A stretch of 64,000 nt of DNA, taken from positions 47,501-111,500 of the forward strand of contig CAUYUJ010018469.1 of NCBI GenBank assembly GCA_963575745.1. Direction: 5' to 3'. The position numbers and the translations under genes are program-made. Below are positions 21,991 to 32,800 of the stretch, piece after piece; the stretch's first letter is position 1, and each line of letters begins with the position of its first letter. The notes below the pieces were generated by a model. The model saw only the letters and a list, made by a program, of their open reading frames with translations. It was not told the DNA's origin and searched no databases. This stretch comes from Prorocentrum cordatum. Taxonomy: Eukaryota > Sar > Dinophyceae > Prorocentrales > Prorocentraceae.

Positions 21991-22884
21991 TCTGCGTTTG
22001 CACCGAACCGCCCAAAACAGATGCCCCCCAGCCGCAAGCAGCTCCCTATAGCTGCCGATCGGTGGGGCATGCGGGGGGGGCATCTGTTTGCGACAGTTCG
22101 TTGCAACAGCGGATCGAATTCATGCCCCCACTCAGGGTCACCCCGCGTTAGAGATTCATCCAACCCACAAGTGCTCGTTTTTTTTCCGAAGTGGTTCGTG
22201 ACGGTGTGTTCGGCCTGTGGTCGCTATGCGACGGTTGACCCCAGGGCCTCGAAGCCACGTTGCAACGGTCAGTCTCCCAGGGGACGGAAAATCTTCGTCG
22301 CTTAGAGAAGAGGGGCTCTTTCCACGAAGAGGGGGGCCCCTCTCCACCGATGTTGCTGGCCATGGCGGAGCGGGACCAGTCGAGAGTGGTCGAGTCGTTT
22401 GAGGCCGCCTCGTCGAGTGGCAGCAGGTCCCGCCCGCCGCAGGCCCCCTCCCCTCTCACCCCGTCCTCCCAGACGTGGAGAGCCCGGGCGGCGACGCTGC
22501 CCAAGCCAGTCGGGACCCGCCACCGCGCGGGCGAAGTTCTGGACGGCCCACCCGGGAGGGAGGGGGGGAGGCTGAGGATCTGGAAGGGGTCTGTTGATCC
22601 CCTGTGTTTTTCGGCCCCATGAGGGGCCGAGGACAGTGGTCCGCTCTCGGCTACTCCCCCCCTCCCCCCCCTCCCCCTCCTGCCTATGGTTGTGGTGGTG
22701 GAAAACAGGCCCATCATAGCCTTCGTCCTCTGGGGGGCCATGCTGTCGCCATGCCCCAGGGCCGTGTGAAAGACTACTCGGGGCGAGAAAAGCCGGTCCG
22801 AGGGGAGGGGTCGAGGCATCCGGGGACCCACGGGAGACCTCAAGACGTCGGGGGGCCGGGAGGGAGAGGGGGGGGGATCGGGGG
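21991..22884. other. No recognisable gene
   Basis: GC-rich, with C runs near 22665-22680. Overlapping ORFs on both strands are Pro/Arg-rich and show no domain. Confidence 0.35.
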
Positions 22885-23080
22885 AGGGGAGTGACACAGC
22901 GGAAACCCATTCCAAGAAACACCCTGCTTGCCTCCAGGGTGCCCGGGGCTTCTCGGGTTTCGATGGTTTTGCTATGGAGAGCGCGACGCTCCCACACCAA
23001 AGCTCAATGGACGTCCTGGGGTCTCAGGGTTGGGTTTCTTGTGGAAGGTTTCTTGTGGACGGGCACCTACTGTACGAAAT
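22885..23080 (-). repeat. Dispersed repeat R2, copy 2
   Basis: The reverse complement aligns with 5710-5910. The shared landmark on the plus strand here is CCAAGAAACACCCTGC at about 22910, and the copy ends in GGAAGGTTTCTTGTGGACGG. Confidence 0.75.
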
Positions 23081-23817
23081 CTGCTGGGCACACTCATCGG
23101 TGCATGGTCGTTCCCGACACTCTGGGCGCCGGGGGAAGCACATGCGTGCGGCCGGAACTCTCGTCGGAGGGTGAAAATCAAAAAATTCCAGCAAACGCAA
23201 GGAAAATCACAATGTTTCTGGAAATCTCACGTCAGGCATCAAACAACAAAACAGCACTTCAAAACACACGGTTTCGGCACTCATGATGCTCCCCCTCCTT
23301 GCCCCACATTTTTGTTCGTCCACCCGAGAGGCAGGTGGCCAAGAAAACGGTCAAGAAGACACCGGCTCGGTGTCAGCGAACTGCTAAGCGGCCGTGCTCG
23401 CCATATGTTTGATGGCCAGGTTCCCCTCCCAGCCCCCTTCCCTTCCCTGCCCTGCACAGGGGCGGGCCACCATGTGTCGAGCAAGGCGGGCACAGTCAAC
23501 CCGCAGAGTATGGATGGGCAACCTTCCCAAGGGTACCTTTGCTTATCCTTGCCTCCTCGATCCATCCTCGGCCACTCTCGTTGGCCGCGCCCCGCTCGAA
23601 AAGCTTCGGAATGGGCGTCCAAGGCCCTTGCCTCCTTTTCGCGCATCCTTTTGATGCGGGCCGACTACAGGGTGGCGGCCATTAGGAAGGCCCCCTGCAC
23701 CTTCAGCATGTACGGGTGGCATGAGCTCCACGGGGGCCAGCCCTTGCCGACAAGCCCATTTCTTTTCCAAGAGGGCCGCCGCCGAACACCGGCACTTCTT
23801 ACCTAAGAGGGGAACAA
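23081..23817. other. Region upstream of the Tg1/Kunitz gene; no exon identified
   Basis: The missing 5' exon or exons of that gene, including any signal peptide, should lie here or farther upstream. No hydrophobic N-terminal exon with an in-phase donor could be identified with confidence. Confidence 0.35.
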
Positions 23818-23935
23818 AAACACAGACTCAATGAATCGACGACCCGCCGGAAGATATGGGAAAATATGGGAAGTGGGGGGAAGACGAGAATCCAGAACAA
23901 ATATTTGAAAGTATGGGGGAATATTGGATTTGTGT
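23818..23935 (+). repeat. Dispersed repeat R7, copy 2
   Basis: Matches the reverse complement of 14495-14600 (CAATGAATCG, CCGGAAGATATGGGAA, GAATATTGG in order). It sits just before the first recognised exon of the Tg1/Kunitz gene. Confidence 0.7.
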
Positions 23936-23984
23936 GTACTTATTTGTGTGGCCCTGAGCCCCCTCACTTACGCACTCCAAGAAG

Positions 23985-24092
23985 GAAGAGGCGGAGATGG
24001 TGGCGCGCTCCTTGCTCACGGAGCCGCCCTCGTCTTGCCTGGAGAAGGCCCAGAAGGGCACCCTCATTGGAGCATTCGAGCCGCAGTGCCAG
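23985..24092 (+). CDS. Tg1/Kunitz gene, exon A
   Basis: Encodes EEAEMVARSLLTEPPSSCLE then KAQKGTLIGAFEPQCQ, i.e. the linker and first half of Tg1 domain 1. The start is set at an AG|G acceptor (23983-23984); the frame is open only back to 23958, after a TGA. The exon ends CAG|GACTGA, a GA donor. Intron A (24093-24498, 406 bp) holds a TCGATTAGCG-type mini-repeat. Unlike exons B-E it lacks the QCHGSTGYCWC half, so the preceding exon must be different. Confidence 0.75.
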
Positions 24093-27000
24093 GACTGATT
24101 CGGTGGCAAATCAGGGGACCCTGGTATGCCCTTTTAAAACCGTCTTTAGCATCGACTCGCGTCGATTAGCGTCTGGAGTCGACTAGATAGCGCCGACTTA
24201 GCGTCGATTAGCGTCGATAGACCGTCGATGTTGCGTCGATTGAGCGTCGATTAGCGTCGATTCGCAAGAGCCGACAAGATGGTATGGGAGGCCCCCATGA
24301 GTAACCACAGAAGATTGACCGACAGCAAAGCCACCGTCGCAAATTACTTACCAGCCACGGCTTGCCGATGGTCTGGCAAGCTCGCGCGATGTGCAACCGT
24401 CCTCGATGTGTCCGATAACTCGTGAGCTTGACTACCAATGCAGCTGCGCTCGGTAAAGTCGTCGTTTGAAGATTAGGGTGGTTCTGCTGTCGGCCGAGGA
24501 GGACGGGGCGTACGCTGCGTGGCAGTGCCACGGCTCGACCGGCTACTGCTGGTGCAGCAGCGCTTCGGGGCGCCAGGTGCCGGGGACCCTTCGGGGGCCG
24601 TCCGAAGGCGGCAGCTTCTCGAAGGAGGATTGCGTCGCTGTCAGACTGAAGGAGGAGGAGAAGAAGGAGGCAGCGGAGTCGGTGGCGTCGTCACTGTTGG
24701 CGGAGCCGCCTTCGTCTTGCTCGCAGCTGGCCCAGAAAGCCCAGGCCAGCCACCTCATCGGAGCCTTCGTGCCGCAGTGCCAGGAGTGGCCGACGGCAAA
24801 GCCACCAGCACCCTCACTGGGGGTTCGCCTTAGGTGGTTAGACAGAGTCGTTCGCTGTCGAGTCCTATGCTCGAGGCGAACGAGACCTTGCAAGTTAGGT
24901 CACCCGTGGTACATTCACTTGCCTGCCTCGAGGTGAGGTACACACTAGGTGAGGTATACGCTGGGTGGCTTTGTTGCTGGCCAAGGAAGACGGGGCGTTC
25001 GCCGCGCGGCAGTGCCACAGCTCGACCGGCTACTGCTGGTGCAGCAGCGCTTCGGGGCGTCAATTGGCAGGGACCCTTCGGGGACCGTCCGAAGGCGGCA
25101 GTTTCTCGGAAGAGGTCTGCGCGGCCACGAGAAAGCAGGAGGAGGAGAAGAAGGAGGCAGCGGAGTCGGTGGCGTCGTCGCTGTTGACAGAGCCGCCTTT
25201 GTCTTGCTCGCAGCTGGCTCAGAAAGCTCGGGAGGGCCACCTCATCGGAGCCTTCGTGCCGCAGTGCCAGGAGCGACCGACGGCAAAGCCACCAGCACAA
25301 ATACACGGCCACTCCATGTGCAAAGCGTCAGCAGATACACACCGCTTCGCGGGAGACCGATGCCAGAACGAGGAGGAGGAGGAGGAGGAGGAGAAAGAGA
25401 ATGAGGAGCATGAGGACAAGAACCAGGAGGAGGAGGAGGAGGAGGAGGAGGAGGAGGATGAGGTCTCTCATTGAGGCTGTCTTGGGGGCCTTCCTGGGCC
25501 GTCCTGCAGACCCCCCCCCCTTGGGCTACTCTGGACCGACTTGTGGGTCTCTCTGGGGGCTGTCGGGAGCCTTCTTGGGCTGTCTGTTGGGACCTCCTGG
25601 GGCCGTCGTGGGTTCTTCTGGGCCCCTTTTGGGCCGCCTTGCAGCAATCACGGAGGCATGTTGGGTTTTTTTTTTCTGGGCGTTCCGAAGACCGAAAAGG
25701 CGAGTGTCCTGAAATCACACACACACTTACGGTAGGTTCGCGTCGTGTCGACCGGCGGCGACCCCGCCGCCGACGTTCAAGGTTGAACGCCGCCGGCGAC
25801 CCAGAATCGATCGATGTTGAACGATCGGACGTTGCGGCAGCGGCCGATCGTTCAAGGTTGAACGATCCCTGCGGTGTCAAAAACCAACGCTGGGGTCGGC
25901 ACGTCACGAACCTGCCGTACACTTTTTGAGCGTCGCAGGTTGGGCCTGGCCGCAAGCCGTCCAGAACGTAAGAAGCAGCACGCGGGACTCGCACGATGCT
26001 GCAGCGGCCAAAGCCGCCCAGACTGGACGGCAGGGGGCCCGCAGGACCAGGGCAGGGGGGGGCCAAAGCGCAGCGGAGCGAGAAGCGGGGAGCGAGGAGC
26101 GACAGCAAGCGGCCGAGGGAGATGGACCGACGGACGCGAGGGACCGCGGGCCGACCGGCGGAGGAGGGGCAGTCGAGGGGAGGAGAGGAGGCACCCGTGT
26201 AGGGGAGCGAGCAACGACAGAGACGTGGGCATGAAAACTCGGAGGTCCGCGCGGATTTCTCGGCTCGGCGCTGGACCCCCCCCTCCGTGGCGCGCGGAGC
26301 GCGCCAAGGGCGGCGCCGGAGGCGCCGCCCGGGGGGCCCAGCGCCTCTCCGAGGAGAGTCCGCGCGGACCTCCGAGTGTTGTGTTCATGTCGTTGTTTGT
26401 TCCCCGACACCACAGCGGCAAGGATAGGCACGAAGAGGGGAAGGAGCCAGCCGAGGAGGGAGCCGAGGGAGGCGAGGAGAGGAGGCACAGCACAGAGGCG
26501 GCCTGAAGAGAGGAGGGGGCGGACCCAGCTCAGAGGGTCCAGGACAGTCCACGAGCCGCTCCCCCCTCTTCCCTCCTCCGTCCTTCCTCCTCCCTCCCTT
26601 CTCCTCCCTCCCCCTCCTCCCTCTCCCTCCTTCCTCCTCCTCCTCCCCCTCATCCTCCTCCCTCCTCCCTCATCCCTCATCACTCGTCCTCCTCCTCCTC
26701 GTCGTCGTCGTCCTCCTCCTCCTCCTCTTCCCCTCCCCCTCCTCCTCTTCATCCTCTTCCTCCACCTCCTCCTCCTCCTCCTCCTCCTCTTCCTCCTCCT
26801 CCACAGCGCCCTTGGATCTCACTGTCCTTCCTCATGGAGGGTTCCTGAATGACAGCTGAAGACGCAGCGTTCGAGTCCCCCTCCAGGGCTCGCACGTCTT
26901 GATCCCGTGCGGGGGTGCGGACGCGGGCGTCGGGGGGGTAGGAGAGCCACCAAGCGTGGTCGGGGGGGCGGGCAGGGAGACGAGGGAAGGTGACACACAA

Positions 27001-29832
27001 CACGATATGTATTTACACACACATACAAGACTGCATTGGCGCTTCTCGCCATGCACCTTGGTCCTTGAAGTTTGAGATGCGCGCAGACGGGCAAGAAGGT
27101 AAAACATACCATGTAGCGATGACTCCTTGTTGCCTTTTCCGACATCGTCGTTATACTTGCGTGATTCCATATATGTCGCTAGTGGTTACTGTTCCTCTTC
27201 CTCCTTCTCGCCCTACCATGGAATTCGCCAATCCCCAGCTCTTTCTACGGAGGCTCCTCCTTGGAGAGCCTCTCGGGGGCCTCACGAAAGTTGTGAAGGG
27301 CTTCTTGGGGCTTTCTGCAGGCCTCCTGGTCGTCTTCTGGTGGGGGCTTCCTCGGGCCACCCAGCTTCCAATCGCGGCCTCCAACCGCGGTCTTCTTTGG
27401 GTCGTCTTCGGGCGTCTGGTGGGTGTCTGGGGTCTCTTGGGGCCCTCGCGGGGCTGTTCGGCCGCCCTCCTGACCTATTTGGGCACGTTGCCTAGGCCCA
27501 GCAGGGGCTTCCAGGAGCCTGGAGCCCCTGGGGGACCTCTCGCTGGGGCGCTCAGAGGGCCCCTGGGGCCACTGATCCTGGGGGTCCCGTTTTGGGGAGG
27601 GGGGGGTCCGCACCCCCCCAGAACACAAAACGAAGGGAATCTGTATACACATGTGTCCCACCCGCGACCCACACCGCGACCTACCCCGCGACCCACCCTT
27701 GTTGCTTTAACCAAAGTCGGCGCCTGCGGCGGGCTCGTTGCAGAAGTTGTACAAATTGGGCGCCTGCGGCGGGCTTCTTCAGAGCCTCGCAGACTGCAGA
27801 CGCCCCCCCCCCGCCCCATCCCTCTGATTCGCGACTGCGGGGTGCTATGTTTAAGTCGAACATGAGCCTCTACAGGAGGAATCATCGAACTTATTTACAA
27901 TTTGAAATATAGTCCTGGGACGATTTGTCCACAAAGTTTCACAAGTTGGGTGCATTTTCACCATTATTCATATTCCGTCCAAAATCCGCCTGAAGGGGAC
28001 ATGCCCGACCTAATGCTACGCATATACACACAAGATTTCGGATGCAACTCCTGGGAGGTAAATGCCTTATCTTGCCCTGGTCCGAAATCCGGCTTCATCC
28101 AGCTTAATAATCCCGTTTGAGCCGGCTTCATCCCGCGCAATCCCGCTTAGTCTGGCTCAATCCTGCTTGGTCCGAGGCCCACTCCGGCGCAACAGCTCCC
28201 AAGGGGGGCTTAATCCTCCTCAACATTTCCGACGAAAACCTACCAGTAGTTGCCTCCTGACAGGATGTTGAAGGCTCGCTCCGCTTCGCCCTGCGCGTGG
28301 GCGCACGCGCTGGCACCACGCCGGGGAAGAGCAGCACGGCCGCGCGATGCGATGGGGGGCGGCGGCTCGGGCCCACGCGGGAAGGGACGGCTAAGGACGC
28401 AGGGACATACATGCCATTAGTCTTAATATTGTTGTTAGTATCAGTAGTACCAATCGTATTAGCATTCACCTTTGTATCCGTTGGAATAGTTGTCTATATA
28501 TATATATATATAGTTATCGGAGGTGAGGGGGTGAGATCGAAGTGGAACGGAGAGCCCCCCTACCAGGAAATCGATTTCGGTTTCGTGTTCGTGCGTGCCG
28601 TGCGTGCGGGCGAGGCGAAGCTGCGTGGGCGAGCGAGAAAAAGTCTCCTGTGGCTGACGCGCGGCCGGACCAAAAGAACCTTGACCGGGCGGCCGGGGGC
28701 CCGCGGTGTCCCGCGGGGTCCCATGGTGTCCGGGTGTGGCTGTGATTTTTGTTTTTGAGGTTAATGTTTTTTTGATTTTTTGATTTGTTGGTTTTTTTTG
28801 TTTGTGTGTTTTATTTTTTTTTTTTTTTGTTGGTTTTTGTGTTTTTTTTTTGTGATTGAGTTTTTGTTGTTTGTTTTCTTTTTTTTTTTTTTTTGATTTT
28901 TTTTTTTTTTTTTGGTTTTTTTTAGTTTGAGTTTTTTATTTTTTTTGAGTTTGTTCTTTTGTTGTTTGTTTGTTTTTTTTTTGTTGTTTTTTGGTTTTGA
29001 TGTGATTATTTGTTTATTTGGTTGATTTTTTTATTTTGCTTTTTTTTTTGTTTTTTTTTTTTTGTTTTTTTTTTTTTTTGTGGGTTGTTTTGAGCGCGGC
29101 GGACAAATGTTCTCCTTCGGGCGGCCGTGGCCCGCGGTTGTGTCCAGATTTTGAAGGTGCCGGTGTCCCGCCGGTGTCCCGTCGGTGACCCGATGATGAT
29201 GATGAGGATGATGAGGATGATGATGATGATGATGTTGATGTTGATGTTGATGTTGATGTTGATGTTGTTGATGATGATGGTGAAGATGATGTTGGTGTTT
29301 TATTTTGATGATCGATACTGAGATCGATAGTGAGGTCGAATGTGAGATCGATAGTGAGATCGATAGTGATATCGATTGTGAGATCGAGCGTGAGACCGAA
29401 TGTCAGATCGATTGTGAGATCGATTGTGAGATCGATAGTGGTATTGGTAGTGGGATCGATTGTGAGACCGAGTGGGAGATCGATTGTGAGATCGATTGTG
29501 ATATCGATAGTGAGATAGGTAGTGAGACCGAATGTACGATCCATAATGAGATCCAAAGTGAGTACGATAGTTAGATCGATAGTCAGATCGAATGTGAGAT
29601 CGATTGTGAGATCGATTGTGAGATCGATTGTGAGATCAATAGCGAGACCGAATGTGAGATCGATTGTGAGATCGATTGTGAGATCGATAGTCAGATCGAT
29701 TGTGAGATCGATCGATTGAGATCGATTGTGAGATCGGTAGTGAGTTCGATAGTAAGATCGATCGAGTGCGACGTTGGTCCCTTCCCCCCCCCCTCACCTC
29801 CTTATCACCCGAAGGGTGGTCGTATAGGTATG

Positions 29833-29863
<31 letters not shown>

Positions 29864-32800
29864 CCACTTACGTATATACATATATATATATATTGATTGA
29901 TAGCTTGAAAGCTTGTCGGGGCGTCCCGAGGCCTGCGGGGGCCTCTCGACGGCCTCGCGGGGGCGGCCTGGGGACCTGTGGCCTCCCGGCGCACTCTTGA
30001 GGAGAGCCTCTTGGGCTCCTCGTGGGCGCCTTGTGGGCCATGCTGGCGCTCTCTAGCGGTAAGTCGGGGGGCATCGTCCCTTATTTTTTTTTTCTGTTTT
30101 TTTTTGCCTTGTTTTTTTTTTGTTTTTTTTTTTTTTGTTTTTTTTTTTTTTGTTTTTTTTTTTTTCTTTATCTTTATTTTTGTTTATTTTTTTTTTTTTT
30201 GTTTTTTTCTATTGTTTTTTATGTTTTTTTTTTGTTGTACAGGAGGAGTATACAAAAACCTTGATGGACCCACGAACCCGGAAAGGGATATAGACATGTT
30301 GAGCATGGACACGTTTTCATGATACCCAACTGGGCAACACCTCACGAAACATCCCACGAGACACCTCACGAAACAGCCCACGAGACACCTCACGAAACAT
30401 TCCACGAGACACCTCACGAAACATTTCACGAGACACCCCGCGAAAAATTCCACGAGACACCCCACGAACAGGCAACCACTCAACCAGACACGCCACGAAA
30501 CATTCCACGGGGGTGCGACTGGGTGTGGTCGTGCTGGGGTGTGGTCGTGCTGTTGGGGGTGGTCGTGCTGGGGGGGTGGTCGTGTGGGGGGTGGTCGTGC
30601 TGGTGCGTGGTGTTCGGTGCTGGGGCGCGGTGGTCGGTTCGAAGACTGTTCACGTCGCAGCGGGCACGTGGTTTCGTGCTGGGGCGTGTCGTGCTGGGGT
30701 GGTCGTGCTGTTTTGTTGGTAAGGTCGTGCTGGGGTGCGGTCGTGCTGGGGTGTGTTCTTGCTGGGGTGGGGTCGTGCTGGGGTGTGTTCGTGCTGGGGT
30801 GGGGTCGTGCTGGGGTGTGGTCGTGCTGGGGTGTGGTCGTGCTAGGGTGGGGTCGTGCTGGGGTGGGGTCGTGCTGGGGAGTGGTCGTGCTGGGGGGTGG
30901 TCGTGCTGGGGTGTGGTCATGCTGGGGCGTGGTCGTGCTGGGGTGGGGTCGTGCTGGGGTGGGGTCGTGCTGGGGTGGGTTCGTGCTGGGGTGCTCCGCA
31001 CCCTGTGATTTATCGATCGGGTCGTGATGGGGTGTGGTCGTGCTGGGGTGTGGTCGTGCTGGGGTGTGGTCGTGCTGGGGTGTGGTCGTGCTGGGGGTGG
31101 TATTTTTTTCCGTGATGGGGACGTGGTCGTGCTGCGAGGGTGCGTCGTGCTGTGGGGTGGTGGGGGGGTGGGTCGTGCTCGGGGGGTGGTCGTGCTGGGG
31201 GGTGGGTAGTGCTGGGGGGTGGGTGTGCTGGGGCGTGGTTCGTGCTGGGGCGTTGGTTTCGTGCTGGGGCGTGGTCGTCTGGGGTGTGGTCGTGCTGTGG
31301 TGAGGTCGTGATGGGGTGTGGTCGTGCTGGGGTGTGGTCTTGTGGGGTGGTCGTGCTGGGGTCGGTCGTGCTGGGGTGTGGTCGTGCTGGGGAGTGGTCG
31401 TGCTGGGGTTGGGGGTCGTGTGGGTGGGGTCGTGCTGGGGTCTGGTCGTGCTGGGGTGTGGTCGTGCTGGGGTATGGTCGTGCTAGGGTGGGGTCGTAGC
31501 ATTTCGCTCGAGACATCCTGCCAAAATTCCAGGAAATGTACAAATTTTAATTCGCCGGCTCGTTATTTATCATGGAAAAAATTCGCCGGCAATTCGCCGG
31601 CTCGTTATTTACCAGGGAAAAAATTCGCCGGCAATTCGCCGGCTCGTTATTTATCAGGGAAAAAATTCGCCGGCCTCCTTCAAGCAGGCACCGGGGGACA
31701 GGTTTACCTAGTACAAAGAGAACCCTGGGCTCATGCCCTTTCCGGGAATAATAGCACAAAAAAACAGTAGGGGGACGATTTTCCGATTATTCGTGTTGAG
31801 TCGTTTTGAATTGTTTGGGGGTCTCTTTTATTGTTCGTCCAAAGCATCGTGTGCCGTCTTGGACCATTGGACGCTCTGAAATCCGAAAACCTGAAGGGAG
31901 AGGAGTAGGAGGAGGAGGAGGAGGAGGAGGAAGAGGAGGAGGAGGAGGAGGAGGAGGAGGAGGAGGAGGAGACCTCTTGGGAGATTCTTGGGGAACTCCT
32001 GGGACCTTCTACGAGCTTGCTGGGGGCCTCTTGCAGTCGTCTTGGTGGCCTCCGTGGGCCTCGTGTGGTCCCTTGGGAGTTTCTTGGGGATGCTCGTTGG
32101 CTGCCTTGCGCGTCCCTGGCCCGTCTGACGGCGTCGGAACACGTCCCGAGGTCCTTTCTGTACCGACTTTGGGCCCCCCTTGGGGCGCTTCGTGGCCGTC
32201 TCGGAGGCCATCTTGGGGCGTCTTGGATGCCTCCCGGGTCGTTCTGGAGCCATCTTGGAAGCCCTCTTGGGCGATCTTGGGGCCGCAGGCGCAGCTTTTG
32301 AGCGGTCTGGAGGCGGGGAAGAGGGAAACGCCATAATTTCCAGAATGCCACAAGGCAACACTTCATGTTGGCTCCCTGGGGCCTTCCTGGAAGACCTCTT
32401 GGAGGCATCGTTGGCCGTCTTGGAGGCCTCATGGGGTCCCCTTGGGCCATCTTGAGGCCACCTCACGCGGTTGTGGGTACCCGGTGGGCCGTCTTGGAGA
32501 CATTCTGCGGCCATTTGGGGTTCTCTGGGGGTACAAGATGGTCTAAGAGGCCTGCCCAGGGCACTGGGCAGAGGGAACGGAGAGATTTCTGAATTGTTTT
32601 TGGGGGTCTTCATGGTGCTCGGTGGGGAGGGGGGGGCGGGGGCGTGGCCCGGCCACTGCGGATTTACCGGGGTGGAGGGGTCGGATGTGATGGTGTCGGA
32701 TAAATGGAAATACATACTATGTATAGAGAGAGATATCTAGACTCTAGACATACAAATTATATGTGTAGATGCATGTGTATACACAGGTTCGCCAGCGTAG

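Noticed and set aside
19876-22083. 735-codon and 673-codon minus-strand open frames (His-Thr-Arg-rich)
   Set aside because: They are read straight through the GT/GC microsatellite and the N gap; composition is fully explained by the repeat.
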